Source: Pseudomonadota bacterium (GTDB lineage Bacteria; Pseudomonadota; Gammaproteobacteria; GCA-001735895). From it: a stretch of DNA of 5,588 nucleotides. The first letter of the stretch is position 1. Every line of letters begins with the position of its first letter. Location: positions 1 through 5,588 of the forward strand of contig JACZQS010000184.1 in assembly GCA_022545625.1 (NCBI GenBank), in the 5' to 3' direction. A model generated the notes under the pieces. It saw nothing but the letters and a program-made list of their open reading frames with translations, was not told the origin of the DNA and did not search any database. The position numbers and the translations under genes were made by a program. Positions 1 to 5,588 of this stretch are shown piece by piece.

Positions 1-233
1 TCTCCAGGCTAGTAAAAGACGGCGATCCGGCCTATCTACACGACGCGGAAGGACCCGACGATATGGCGGCTCATATTCGATCGATTCTGACTCAGAGCGA
101 AATCAGCATCCCGATCTGCGATGGGGTCCTGGCAATGGGTACCTGGCAGGGAATCTATCTGTGGGAACACCGGACCAGCCCGCATCGTCGTAATCTGACC
201 GTCACCTTGCAAGGCGGCGATACAAACAATTAA
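1..233 (+). CDS. YjbQ/UPF0047 family protein (secondary thiamine-phosphate synthase type), C-terminal part
   Basis: This is the 3' end of a gene that begins before the window; the first whole codon is at position 3 and the TAA stop is at 231-233, giving 76 residues. The translation contains the hallmark EGPDDM..HI segment (fragment residues 16-25) and the GTWQGIYLWEHR block (46-57), both characteristic of the YjbQ/UPF0047 family, whose members are usually about 130-140 residues, so roughly half is present. The usual family form of the first motif is DDMPAH; here the proline is alanine, a mild change. E. coli YjbQ is reported to have weak thiamine-phosphate synthase activity and the family is often annotated that way, but its physiological role is uncertain. 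It lies 81 bp upstream of the adenylate kinase gene on the same strand, and no clear terminator separates them, so co-transcription is possible. The family call is secure; the function is not. Confidence 0.9.
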   Translation, partial: SRLVKDGDPAYLHDAEGPDDMAAHIRSILTQSEISIPICDGVLAMGTWQGIYLWEHRTSPHRRNLTVTLQGGDTNN

Positions 234-235
234 GA

Positions 236-263
236 ATGACGAGTTGCCATCACCTGTTAAAAT
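236..263 (+). promoter_or_regulatory. Possible sigma70-type promoter for the adenylate kinase gene
   Basis: A -10-like TAAAAT (258-263, 5 of 6 to TATAAT) is preceded at 16 bp by ATGACG (236-241, 4 of 6 to TTGACA). It would give a leader of about 45 nt before the ATG at 315. This is a weak match in AT-rich sequence; the gene could instead be read through from the upstream YjbQ gene. A second -10-like TAGAAT at 283-288 has no convincing -35 partner. Confidence 0.22.
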
Positions 264-314
264 CGGAAAATGGCATTATTTGTAGAATAAGAAAACGAGG
301 TCGGAGAAACTAAT

Positions 315-953
315 ATGAAAATTATCCTGTTGGGACCGCCGGGTGCCGGTAAGGGCACTATCGCTAAGGTATTAACCGGGTATGACGGTTCGGTACAAAT
401 ATCTACCGGTGATATTCTGCGCGCCGCTGTAGCCGAAGGAACTGAACTGGGTAAACAGGCGGAGGCGGTAATGAAGGCTGGAGACCTGGTCAGCGACGAT
501 TTGATCATGGGAATTATGGAACAAAGACTGAAACAGGATGATTGCAAGGTCGGCTACCTGCTCGATGGATTTCCACGGACTATTCCGCAGGCAGAAGCAT
601 TAAAGCTGCTGCTGGGAAAAATGGGTGAAAAGCTAGACTGCGCGCTCGAACTTGATATCCCAACAGACGTGATCATCGATCGCCTGGCGACACGCCGTAC
701 CTGTACCCAGTGCGGTGCAATCTATAACGTAAAATCGAAACCGCCGAAGGTGGAGGGTATTTGCGATGTATGCGGTGGCGATATCGTTCAACGCGATGAC
801 GAAACCGAAGAAGCGGTCCTGAACCGTTTGCAGGTATATTCAGAGCAAACCGCGCCACTGATCGGTTTTTATAGAGATGAAGGCTTATTGCTTACGGTTC
901 AGGGTTCCGATGGCAACCAGGTGCTTGAGGCGTTAAAGACCAGACTGAAATAA
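315..953 (+). CDS. adk: Adenylate kinase with Cys4 (zinc-type) LID domain
   Basis: This 212-residue protein is a cytoplasmic nucleoside monophosphate kinase (ATP + AMP = 2 ADP), close to the usual bacterial length of about 214. Visible motifs in order are the P-loop GPPGAGKGT (7-15), STGD plus R36 of the AMP-binding region (30-36), DGFPRT (84-89), the LID opening with R123, R127 and R128, and the LID-closing QRDDE (159-163) followed by R171. The LID carries two CxxC pairs (C130/C133 and C150/C153), the arrangement that binds a structural zinc in many Gram-positive and some Gram-negative enzymes; E. coli Adk lacks these cysteines. Two usual residues differ: glutamine after GKGT is I16, and the glycine of the RLxGRR segment is T126. 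The ATG at 315 is chosen because GGAG (303-306) lies 8 nt upstream and the P-loop begins at the expected distance. Adenylate kinase is the best call; whether it is the only one in the genome cannot be told. Confidence 0.95.
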   Translation: MKIILLGPPGAGKGTIAKVLTGYDGSVQISTGDILRAAVAEGTELGKQAEAVMKAGDLVSDDLIMGIMEQRLKQDDCKVGYLLDGFPRTIPQAEALKLLLGKMGEKLDCALELDIPTDVIIDRLATRRTCTQCGAIYNVKSKPPKVEGICDVCGGDIVQRDDETEEAVLNRLQVYSEQTAPLIGFYRDEGLLLTVQGSDGNQVLEALKTRLK

Positions 954-961
954 CCACGGAT

Positions 962-986
962 TATCAAGGGGTCAGGCTCCTTGATA
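962..986. terminator. Strong hairpin between convergent genes, possible bidirectional terminator or dispersed palindrome
   Basis: The arms TATCAAGGGG (962-971) and CTCCTTGATA (977-986) pair over 10 bp with one G-T wobble around the 5-nt loop TCAGG. It lies 9 nt after the adenylate kinase stop and 38 nt beyond the stop of the minus-strand ATPase gene, the right place for a terminator serving both transcripts. However, neither side has a good run of T: the plus side continues TTATTCAG and the minus side AATCCGTGG. It may therefore be a weak terminator, an mRNA 3'-end stabiliser or a REP-like repeat. The hairpin itself is certain; the role is inferred. Confidence 0.55.
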
Positions 987-1023
987 TTATTCAGATCATT
1001 CGAGTATGGCCCATGAATCCCAT

Positions 1024-2070
1024 TCAAATTCGGTCAAATATCACTAGATGATCGACATCGAGACGAATGCCGATACGTTCGTTTATCTTGTGATTATGGT
1101 GACTGGGCGCGAGGCACAATACCTCGATACCGCTGTCCATACGTAAATAATACAGAAAATCAGCACCCAGAAATGACTTGTCGATAACAATTGCGGTCTC
1201 GCTGGAATTGTCGTCATGGATCACATCATCGGGGCGAATCAGTACGTCTACCGCCGTTCCCGTTTCGCTGTCAATGGGTAGCTTGCCCTGGATACAACCC
1301 AGTTCGGTACGAACGGAATGCGAACTCTCGACGGTTGCGGGAATAATCACCCCCTGCCCTATAAAATTCGCCACGAATCGATTCGCTGGCTGGTGATAGA
1401 GGTTATAACCAGAGTCCTGCTGTTGGATCCTGCCTTCATCCATCACACAAATATTATCCGCAATCGCAAATGCCTCGTGTTGATCATGGGTTACCAGGAT
1501 CGCGGTAAGTTTCTCCTGTTTTAGAATATTGCGCACTTCGCGTGCAAGCTGTTTGCGCAAATCAATATCCATACCCGAAAAAGGTTCATCCATTAATAGC
1601 AGGCCCGGCCGTGGAGCCATCGCGCGCGCCAAGGCGACCCGCTGCTGTTGCCCACCCGACAACTGATGCGGGTAGGCCTGGCCATAAGCCAGCATCCCGG
1701 TAATGGCAAGCAATTCGCGGACGCGGGTCTGTTGTTGCCTGACATTCCAGGTTTTTAATCCGAAACCAATATTGTCGGCGACCGACAAGTGAGGAAACAG
1801 GGCAAAATCCTGAAATATCATGCCTATGTCGCGTTTTTCGGGTGCGATACAAAAAATGCTCGAACTGACTTCTACCTGGTTGATCAATATTCGACCACCA
1901 AGTACCGGCTCAAAACCGGCTATCGCTCTTAACACCGTGGTCTTGCCGCACCCGCTCGGGCCGAGAATGCAACCTATGTTACCCGGCTGCAGCGAAAACG
2001 ATACCTGCCTTAAAACCTGATTATCGCCATAGCTGACATCCAGATTTTCGATATCGAGTTGGGAGGTCAC
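1024..2070 (-). CDS. fbpC: Fe(3+) ABC transporter ATP-binding protein, FbpC/FutC type
   Basis: This 348-residue protein is the cytoplasmic ATPase that would power ferric-iron import through the adjacent permease. Complete ABC motifs are visible: Walker A GPSGCGKTT (37-45), Q-loop Q87 in IFQDFALFPHL, signature LSGGQQQR (137-144), Walker B LLLMDEP with D161 and E162, D-loop SGMD (165-168, where SALD is the commonest form) and switch histidine H195. A C-terminal region (about 235-348) with IRPDDV (278-283) fits the TOBE-like regulatory domain of FbpC/PotA/CysA-type ATPases; the length matches FbpC. The start is GTG at 2070-2068, overlapping the permease stop TGA in the four bases GTGA, with GAGGG (2082-2078) 7 nt upstream, so translation is probably coupled. 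It is the last gene of the operon. The motifs prove an importer-class ATPase; ferric-iron specificity comes from the neighbouring genes, so the symbol is by context. Confidence 0.92.
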   Translation of the reverse strand: MTSQLDIENLDVSYGDNQVLRQVSFSLQPGNIGCILGPSGCGKTTVLRAIAGFEPVLGGRILINQVEVSSSIFCIAPEKRDIGMIFQDFALFPHLSVADNIGFGLKTWNVRQQQTRVRELLAITGMLAYGQAYPHQLSGGQQQRVALARAMAPRPGLLLMDEPFSGMDIDLRKQLAREVRNILKQEKLTAILVTHDQHEAFAIADNICVMDEGRIQQQDSGYNLYHQPANRFVANFIGQGVIIPATVESSHSVRTELGCIQGKLPIDSETGTAVDVLIRPDDVIHDDNSSETAIVIDKSFLGADFLYYLRMDSGIEVLCLAPSHHNHKINERIGIRLDVDHLVIFDRI

Positions 2071-3752
2071 GAACCGGCCCTCGAACTGGCAATACTTTTA
2101 CTCAATAGAATAACCGGTAACAAGCCGACGGCGACAATCATCAGCGCTGCGGTGGACGAATCGGCCAGACGTTCATCGGACGCCAGTTCGAATGCACGAA
2201 CCGCCAACGTATTAAAATTGAATGGCCGCAAGATTAATGTTGCCGGCAACTCCTTCATGACATCGACAAAGACGATCAGCAATGCAGTGAGCACCGAGCC
2301 TTTCATCAGTGGCAAATGAATCCTGAACAAGGTTTCGGCTGGTTTATAGCCCATTGATCTCGCTGCTTCATCCATCGAAAGCCTGATTTTTGCCAATCCC
2401 GATTCGACCGATTGAATCGATACCGCAAGAAATCGAACCAGGTAGGCAAACATCACCGCAAACAGCGTGCCACTGAGAAGCAAGCCCGTCGATATTTCAA
2501 ACTGGTCACGCATATAGGCGTCCAGTGTATTGTCAAACCAGGCCAGCGGAATAATCACTCCAACCGCGATAATTGTACCCGGGACCGCATAGCCGGTAGC
2601 CACGACACGGACCGACGCAAACACCAGTTTACTGGCTAATACACGTTTACCGTAAGCGAAAAATAACGCCAGCAAGACCGCGAGCACCGCGGTAGAAAGA
2701 CCGAGTAGTATGGTGTTAAGCGTAAGCCTGATAAACGAGGCGTCGACCATCACCGTGTAGGTATCCAGCGCCCAGAGGCCCAGTTGCGATGCGGGCAACA
2801 AAAATCCAAATAAAAGTGGTAATAAACAAGCGACGAATGCGATCAACGCGCGAAAACCGGTTAGTTGGAATTGTGGCAGTTGGCGGTAACGATTGGTAGT
2901 GTGGTGATACTGGGCGCGATTGCGAGACCAACGCTCGATTACGATAAGGGTAAACACGAACAATAGTAATATTGCGGCCAGCTTGGCCGCCGCCGCGCTA
3001 TCTCCCAGGCCGAACCAGGTGCGAAATATGCCGGTGGTAAATACCCCGAGCCCGAAATAGGAAACCGTTCCATAATCCGCCAGGGTTTCCATCAGTGCAA
3101 GTGACAGACCCGCCACGATCGCTGGACGCGCAAGCGGTAAGGCAACCCGGTAAAAACTGGACCAGGCGTTACAACCGAGAGTTCGGCTGACCTCGATAAC
3201 ACAAACCGATTGCTCCAGGAAAGCAGCCCGGGCCAACAAATAAACATAGGGATAAAGTACCAGCGATAACATAACTATCGCCCCACCCAGCGAGCGCACC
3301 TCGGGGAAATAATAATCACCATATCCCCACCCGGTCCAGTCCCGAATCAGGGTTTGTACCGGCCCGGCGAAGTCGAACATCCCGGTATAGGTATAGGCAA
3401 TGATGTAAGCAGGCATTGCCAGCGGCAATAGCAAAGCCCAAATAAACAGTTTTTTCCCGGGAAACTGGCACAGGCTGGTGAGCCAGGCACAGGTGACACC
3501 AATCGATAGCGTACCCAGGCCCACGCCAAGCGTCAGCAGCGCAGAGTTAATCAAATAGTCGGTTAGTACCGTATCGACCAGGTGCTGCCAGACGTCACCC
3601 GAGGGTTGAAGTAAAAAGCTGGCGATGGTTAAAACTGGAATACTGAATATCAGCGCGGCCAGCAATATACCGGGTTGCCACCAGCCTTTCAGCAGTTCAC
3701 TAGTTCGGTACCGAATTACCCAACCGAGTGAATTTTCAGAGATACCCTGCAT
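2067..3752 (-). CDS. fbpB: Fe(3+) ABC transporter permease, FbpB/FutB-type fused two-domain protein
   Basis: This 561-residue integral inner-membrane protein carries both permease domains in one chain, as in FbpB/SfuB. I see about twelve hydrophobic segments, roughly at 28-50, 68-92, 102-122, 155-178, 208-225, 255-273, 300-320, 342-368, 378-402, 422-445, 485-505 and 534-551. Each half has its EAA coupling loop, which docks on the ATPase: EVSRTLG...LPLARP (187-210) and DEAARSMGYK...LPL (461-482). A long hydrophilic linker rich in R, Q and H (about 274-298) separates the halves. The ATG at 3752 lies 9 nt after the binding-protein stop; the upstream sequence has only a weak purine stretch (AAGATAG), so translation may depend on coupling. 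Its stop TGA overlaps the ATPase GTG start. The family assignment is firm. Related fused permeases move thiamine or phosphonates, but the FutA/FbpA-like partner argues for ferric iron. Confidence 0.92.
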   Translation of the reverse strand: MQGISENSLGWVIRYRTSELLKGWWQPGILLAALIFSIPVLTIASFLLQPSGDVWQHLVDTVLTDYLINSALLTLGVGLGTLSIGVTCAWLTSLCQFPGKKLFIWALLLPLAMPAYIIAYTYTGMFDFAGPVQTLIRDWTGWGYGDYYFPEVRSLGGAIVMLSLVLYPYVYLLARAAFLEQSVCVIEVSRTLGCNAWSSFYRVALPLARPAIVAGLSLALMETLADYGTVSYFGLGVFTTGIFRTWFGLGDSAAAAKLAAILLLFVFTLIVIERWSRNRAQYHHTTNRYRQLPQFQLTGFRALIAFVACLLPLLFGFLLPASQLGLWALDTYTVMVDASFIRLTLNTILLGLSTAVLAVLLALFFAYGKRVLASKLVFASVRVVATGYAVPGTIIAVGVIIPLAWFDNTLDAYMRDQFEISTGLLLSGTLFAVMFAYLVRFLAVSIQSVESGLAKIRLSMDEAARSMGYKPAETLFRIHLPLMKGSVLTALLIVFVDVMKELPATLILRPFNFNTLAVRAFELASDERLADSSTAALMIVAVGLLPVILLSKSIASSRAGS

Positions 3753-3761
3753 TGCACTATC

Positions 3762-4799
3762 TTATTTCCAGCCTGCCCTGTCCATCGTCTTTACTGCCTC
3801 AGCATTTAACTCGCCCAACTTCGATAAATCAATCGCATCGGCTTTAAAGGTTCCCCAGCTAGCTATCAGTCCGCCTGGTTTCACACTGGGGTTAACCGGG
3901 TACTCGTAGTTGGCATTCGCATACCAGCTCTGCGCCGCAGGACTGACGAGAAATTCAAGCAATTTGTGCGCGTTATCCAGGTTGCGGGAGTATTTGCTGA
4001 TGCCAGCACCACTGATATTGACATGGGCACCGCGTCCCTGCTGGTTCGGCCAGAAAATAGCCATCTTTTGAGCGGCCTCAGACTGGCTGGGATCTTTTTT
4101 ATTTTCCAGCATCCTAGCAAAATAATAGGTGTTCGCGATTGCTATATCACATTGGCCTGCGGCCGCTGCCTTGATTTGATCGCGGTCACCACCTTGGGGT
4201 GGACGCGCCATATTGCCCACCAGGGCATTCGCCCATTGCTGCGTTGCCGCCTTGCCATTCGCTGCGATCAACGATGCAACCAATGACTGATTGTAGATAT
4301 TGTCAGATCCGCGAATACAGATACGGTGTTTCCATTGCTGATCGGCAAGGTTTTCGTAAGTCGATAATTGCGCCGGGTTGACCCTGTCCTTTACATAAAA
4401 AATAACCCGAGCGCGTTGCGACAATCCGATCCAGTAATTCTCCGGATCGCGCAGGTTCGACGGTACAAGCTGTTCAATCTTCTGGCTTTTAATCGGCTGA
4501 AATATGTCGGCCTGGCGGGCGCGAAATAATCTGCCTGCATCAACAGTGATGAGAATATCCGCTGGTGTATTCCTGCCTTCATTGATCATGCGTGTGAGTA
4601 ACTTGTCGGCACTGGCGGTAATTAAATTAGTTTTAATACCCGTTTCAGCGCTAAACTGATCGAGTAGTGGTTTGATCAGGCTTTCCTTGCGCGCAGAGTA
4701 GATATTGACCTCGGCGGATTGTGAGGTAACGGTCCCTGAGATAGCAGATATCACAATCGCGAACAGCATGGCTGCAATTAACAGGAATTTTTTGTGCAT
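3762..4799 (-). CDS. fbpA: Periplasmic Fe(3+)-binding protein of ABC transporter, FbpA/FutA type
   Basis: This 345-residue exported solute-binding protein delivers ferric iron to the permease encoded next. The N-terminus is a classic Sec signal peptide: MHKK, a hydrophobic core at about 5-20, and probable cleavage near SQSA (26-29), giving a mature start close to EVNIYSARKESL, typical of the iron-binding family. Candidate iron-ligand tyrosines are Y34 in IYSARKE, Y169 in DNIYNQS, and the paired Y225-Y226 in NTYYFARM, the paired tyrosines being the hallmark of FbpA/FutA proteins. The His-Tyr pair of cyanobacterial FutA at the N-terminal site (SSRHY) is Lys-Glu here (SARKE), common in proteobacterial members as I recall. 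No lipobox cysteine is seen, so the protein should be soluble in the periplasm. It is the first gene of the operon; the ATG at 4799 has no strong ribosome-binding site (only TGAG about 11 nt upstream). The Fur-like palindrome upstream suggests induction under iron limitation. Confidence 0.93.
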   Translation of the reverse strand: MHKKFLLIAAMLFAIVISAISGTVTSQSAEVNIYSARKESLIKPLLDQFSAETGIKTNLITASADKLLTRMINEGRNTPADILITVDAGRLFRARQADIFQPIKSQKIEQLVPSNLRDPENYWIGLSQRARVIFYVKDRVNPAQLSTYENLADQQWKHRICIRGSDNIYNQSLVASLIAANGKAATQQWANALVGNMARPPQGGDRDQIKAAAAGQCDIAIANTYYFARMLENKKDPSQSEAAQKMAIFWPNQQGRGAHVNISGAGISKYSRNLDNAHKLLEFLVSPAAQSWYANANYEYPVNPSVKPGGLIASWGTFKADAIDLSKLGELNAEAVKTMDRAGWK

Positions 4800-4855
4800 T
4801 ATGACAAATACTCAGGTTTAATAAATCATCGAACAGACAGGCATCAATCAAGGCG

Positions 4856-4884
4856 ATATTAAATAACATGAATGCTAATGTAAA
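4856..4884 (-). promoter_or_regulatory. Probable sigma70 promoter of the iron-transport operon
   Basis: On the minus strand TTTACA (4884-4879, 5 of 6 to TTGACA) is followed after exactly 17 bp by TAATAT (4861-4856, 4 of 6 to TATAAT). The predicted start is near 4849, giving a leader of about 50 nt before the ATG at 4799. The -35 element lies inside the left arm of the 31-bp palindrome, so a protein bound there would block RNA polymerase. The element match is seen in the sequence; activity is inferred. Confidence 0.5.
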
Positions 4885-4907
4885 TAATAAACTTTCTCAT
4901 TTACATT
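4877..4907. promoter_or_regulatory. 31-bp operator-like palindrome with Fur-box core
   Basis: The left arm AATGTAAATAATAAA (4877-4891) and the right arm TTTCTCATTTACATT (4893-4907) are inverted copies around C4892, with 13 of 15 positions paired; the outer 9 bp of each arm are perfect. The central 19 bp (4883-4901) has 9-1-9 geometry with half-sites AATAATAAA and AATGAGAAA, each 7 of 9 to the Fur half-site AATGATAAT. It overlaps the -35 of the iron operon promoter and ends 15 bp before the glnE ATG. Fur is the natural candidate because the downstream genes import ferric iron; another dimeric repressor is possible. Confidence 0.6.
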
Positions 4908-4922
4908 TAAATTAACAATTAT

Positions 4923-5588
4923 ATGGCCCAGGAATTGTCGATACATCCACTATTGCAGGACGACCAGTATCATTGGTTACAGCTTCTGCCCCCGCTGCAA
5001 TCCGACAGGAATAACTTCAGCGAAGAGTTTCAACTCAAGATTCAACAATTGGCTATAGCCAGTTCTTACGCCCTGGGGCAGCTCTGCCGCGAGCCAACAC
5101 TATTGAACCGGCTCCAGGCGTTAAAACATTTTGAACTCGACGAAAGTGATTTCCATCTTGTCGATGGCGAGGCCCAGGGCATCGTTCAGGTAAAACACCG
5201 ATTACGCCAGCTTCGCCATCGCAAGCTGATTGAGATCATCTACCTTGATGTAGTCGATAAAAATATACTGCAAGCAACTCTCGCCCATCTCAGCGATCTG
5301 GCTGACCGTCTAATTCGCATGGCTCTCGCAGCCAGCCATAATTATCTAGCCGCGAAACATGGCCAGCCGTTCGATGGAGATGGCAACATGATCGAACTGA
5401 ACATTATTGCAATGGGTAAGCTAGGTGGTCGCGAACTCAATTTCTCTTCCGATATCGATTTAATTTGCTGCTACGACTGCGACGGTGAGCTCGACGGTTA
5501 CGGACAACTATCGTATCAGGAGTTTTTTACCCGTGTTACGCGCCTATTCACGCAACTGCTAAACGAATCTACAGAGGATGGTTTTGTT
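4923..5588 (+). CDS. glnE: Bifunctional glutamine synthetase adenylyltransferase/deadenylase, N-terminal part
   Basis: An open frame of 222 codons runs from ATG 4923 off the right edge without a stop. GlnE controls nitrogen assimilation by adding AMP to, and removing it from, glutamine synthetase in response to PII (GlnB) and glutamine; the full protein is usually about 950 residues, so about a quarter is present. This part is the N-terminal deadenylylating (adenylyl-removing) nucleotidyltransferase domain. The diagnostic block is MGKLGGRELNFSSDIDL (164-180), with GKLGG (165-169) and the metal-binding acidic pair D177 and D179. Upstream of it, helical sequence with many R, K and H residues (about 88-105) resembles the family's usual start. 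The ATG at 4923 is the only ATG start available, as an in-frame TAA lies at 4908-4910. There is no recognisable Shine-Dalgarno sequence; the leader is AT-rich. It is divergent from the iron operon, with which it shares a 123-bp intergenic region. Confidence 0.96.
   Translation, partial: MAQELSIHPLLQDDQYHWLQLLPPLQSDRNNFSEEFQLKIQQLAIASSYALGQLCREPTLLNRLQALKHFELDESDFHLVDGEAQGIVQVKHRLRQLRHRKLIEIIYLDVVDKNILQATLAHLSDLADRLIRMALAASHNYLAAKHGQPFDGDGNMIELNIIAMGKLGGRELNFSSDIDLICCYDCDGELDGYGQLSYQEFFTRVTRLFTQLLNESTEDGFV

Noticed and set aside
233..314. Possible terminator between the YjbQ-like gene and the adenylate kinase gene
   Set aside because: No stem of useful length followed by a T-run can be drawn in this 81-bp gap.
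257..547. 96-codon minus-strand frame overlapping the start of the adenylate kinase gene
   Set aside because: It is antisense to the P-loop region of a clear adenylate kinase, and its composition (rich in S, P and A) is typical of a shadow frame.
1006..1014. Short palindrome ATGGCCCAT near the end of the iron operon
   Set aside because: A 4-bp stem is too short to act as a terminator or operator and is expected by chance.
1178..1524. Open frames on the plus strand opposite the ATPase gene (72 and 68 codons)
   Set aside because: They overlap the well-supported ATPase antisense, have no recognisable family motif and no clear ribosome-binding site, and are explained as shadows of its codon pattern.
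3966..4286. 106-codon open frame on the plus strand opposite the iron-binding protein gene
   Set aside because: The opposite strand carries a complete binding protein with signal peptide and family motifs; this frame shows no domain and no start signal.
4651..4869. 72-codon minus-strand frame covering the start of the binding-protein gene and its leader
   Set aside because: It runs in another frame through the signal-peptide coding region and the predicted promoter -10; no start signal or known domain is seen.

Overview
The window looks like ordinary chromosome from a proteobacterium, most likely a gammaproteobacterium, of moderate G+C. The evidence is a clear glnE (GlnE is typical of Proteobacteria and Actinobacteria), a FbpB-type fused iron permease, and an E. 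coli-like promoter and operator style. The species cannot be named from the sequence. There are two partial genes at the edges, four complete genes between them, and no rRNA, tRNA, CRISPR array or insertion sequence.

Layout. Positions 1-233 (+) hold the C-terminal half of a YjbQ/UPF0047 family protein. Positions 315-953 (+) hold an adenylate kinase with a four-cysteine, probably zinc-binding, LID. A strong hairpin at 962-986 lies between this gene and a convergent three-gene operon on the minus strand. Read in its own direction, the operon encodes a periplasmic Fe(3+)-binding protein (4799-3762), a fused two-domain inner-membrane permease (3752-2067) and an ATPase (2070-1024). This is the classical FbpABC/FutABC ferric-iron importer, tightly packed with a 9-nt gap and then a 4-nt overlap. 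The divergent glnE (4923 to the right edge, +) encodes the N-terminal deadenylylating part of glutamine synthetase adenylyltransferase.

Regulation. The 123-bp gap between the binding-protein gene and glnE holds the most informative non-coding signal. It is a 31-bp imperfect palindrome (4877-4907, 13 of 15 arm positions paired around one central base). Its core resembles the 9-1-9 Fur box (14 of 18 positions), and it covers the -35 element of a plausible promoter for the iron operon. This suggests iron-dependent repression by a Fur-type protein. The same site ends 15 bp before the glnE start codon, so it could also affect glnE.

No previously undescribed system is visible. The points worth a second look are the operator, its possible link to glnE, the unusual adenylate kinase, and the hairpin, which may be a dispersed repeat.
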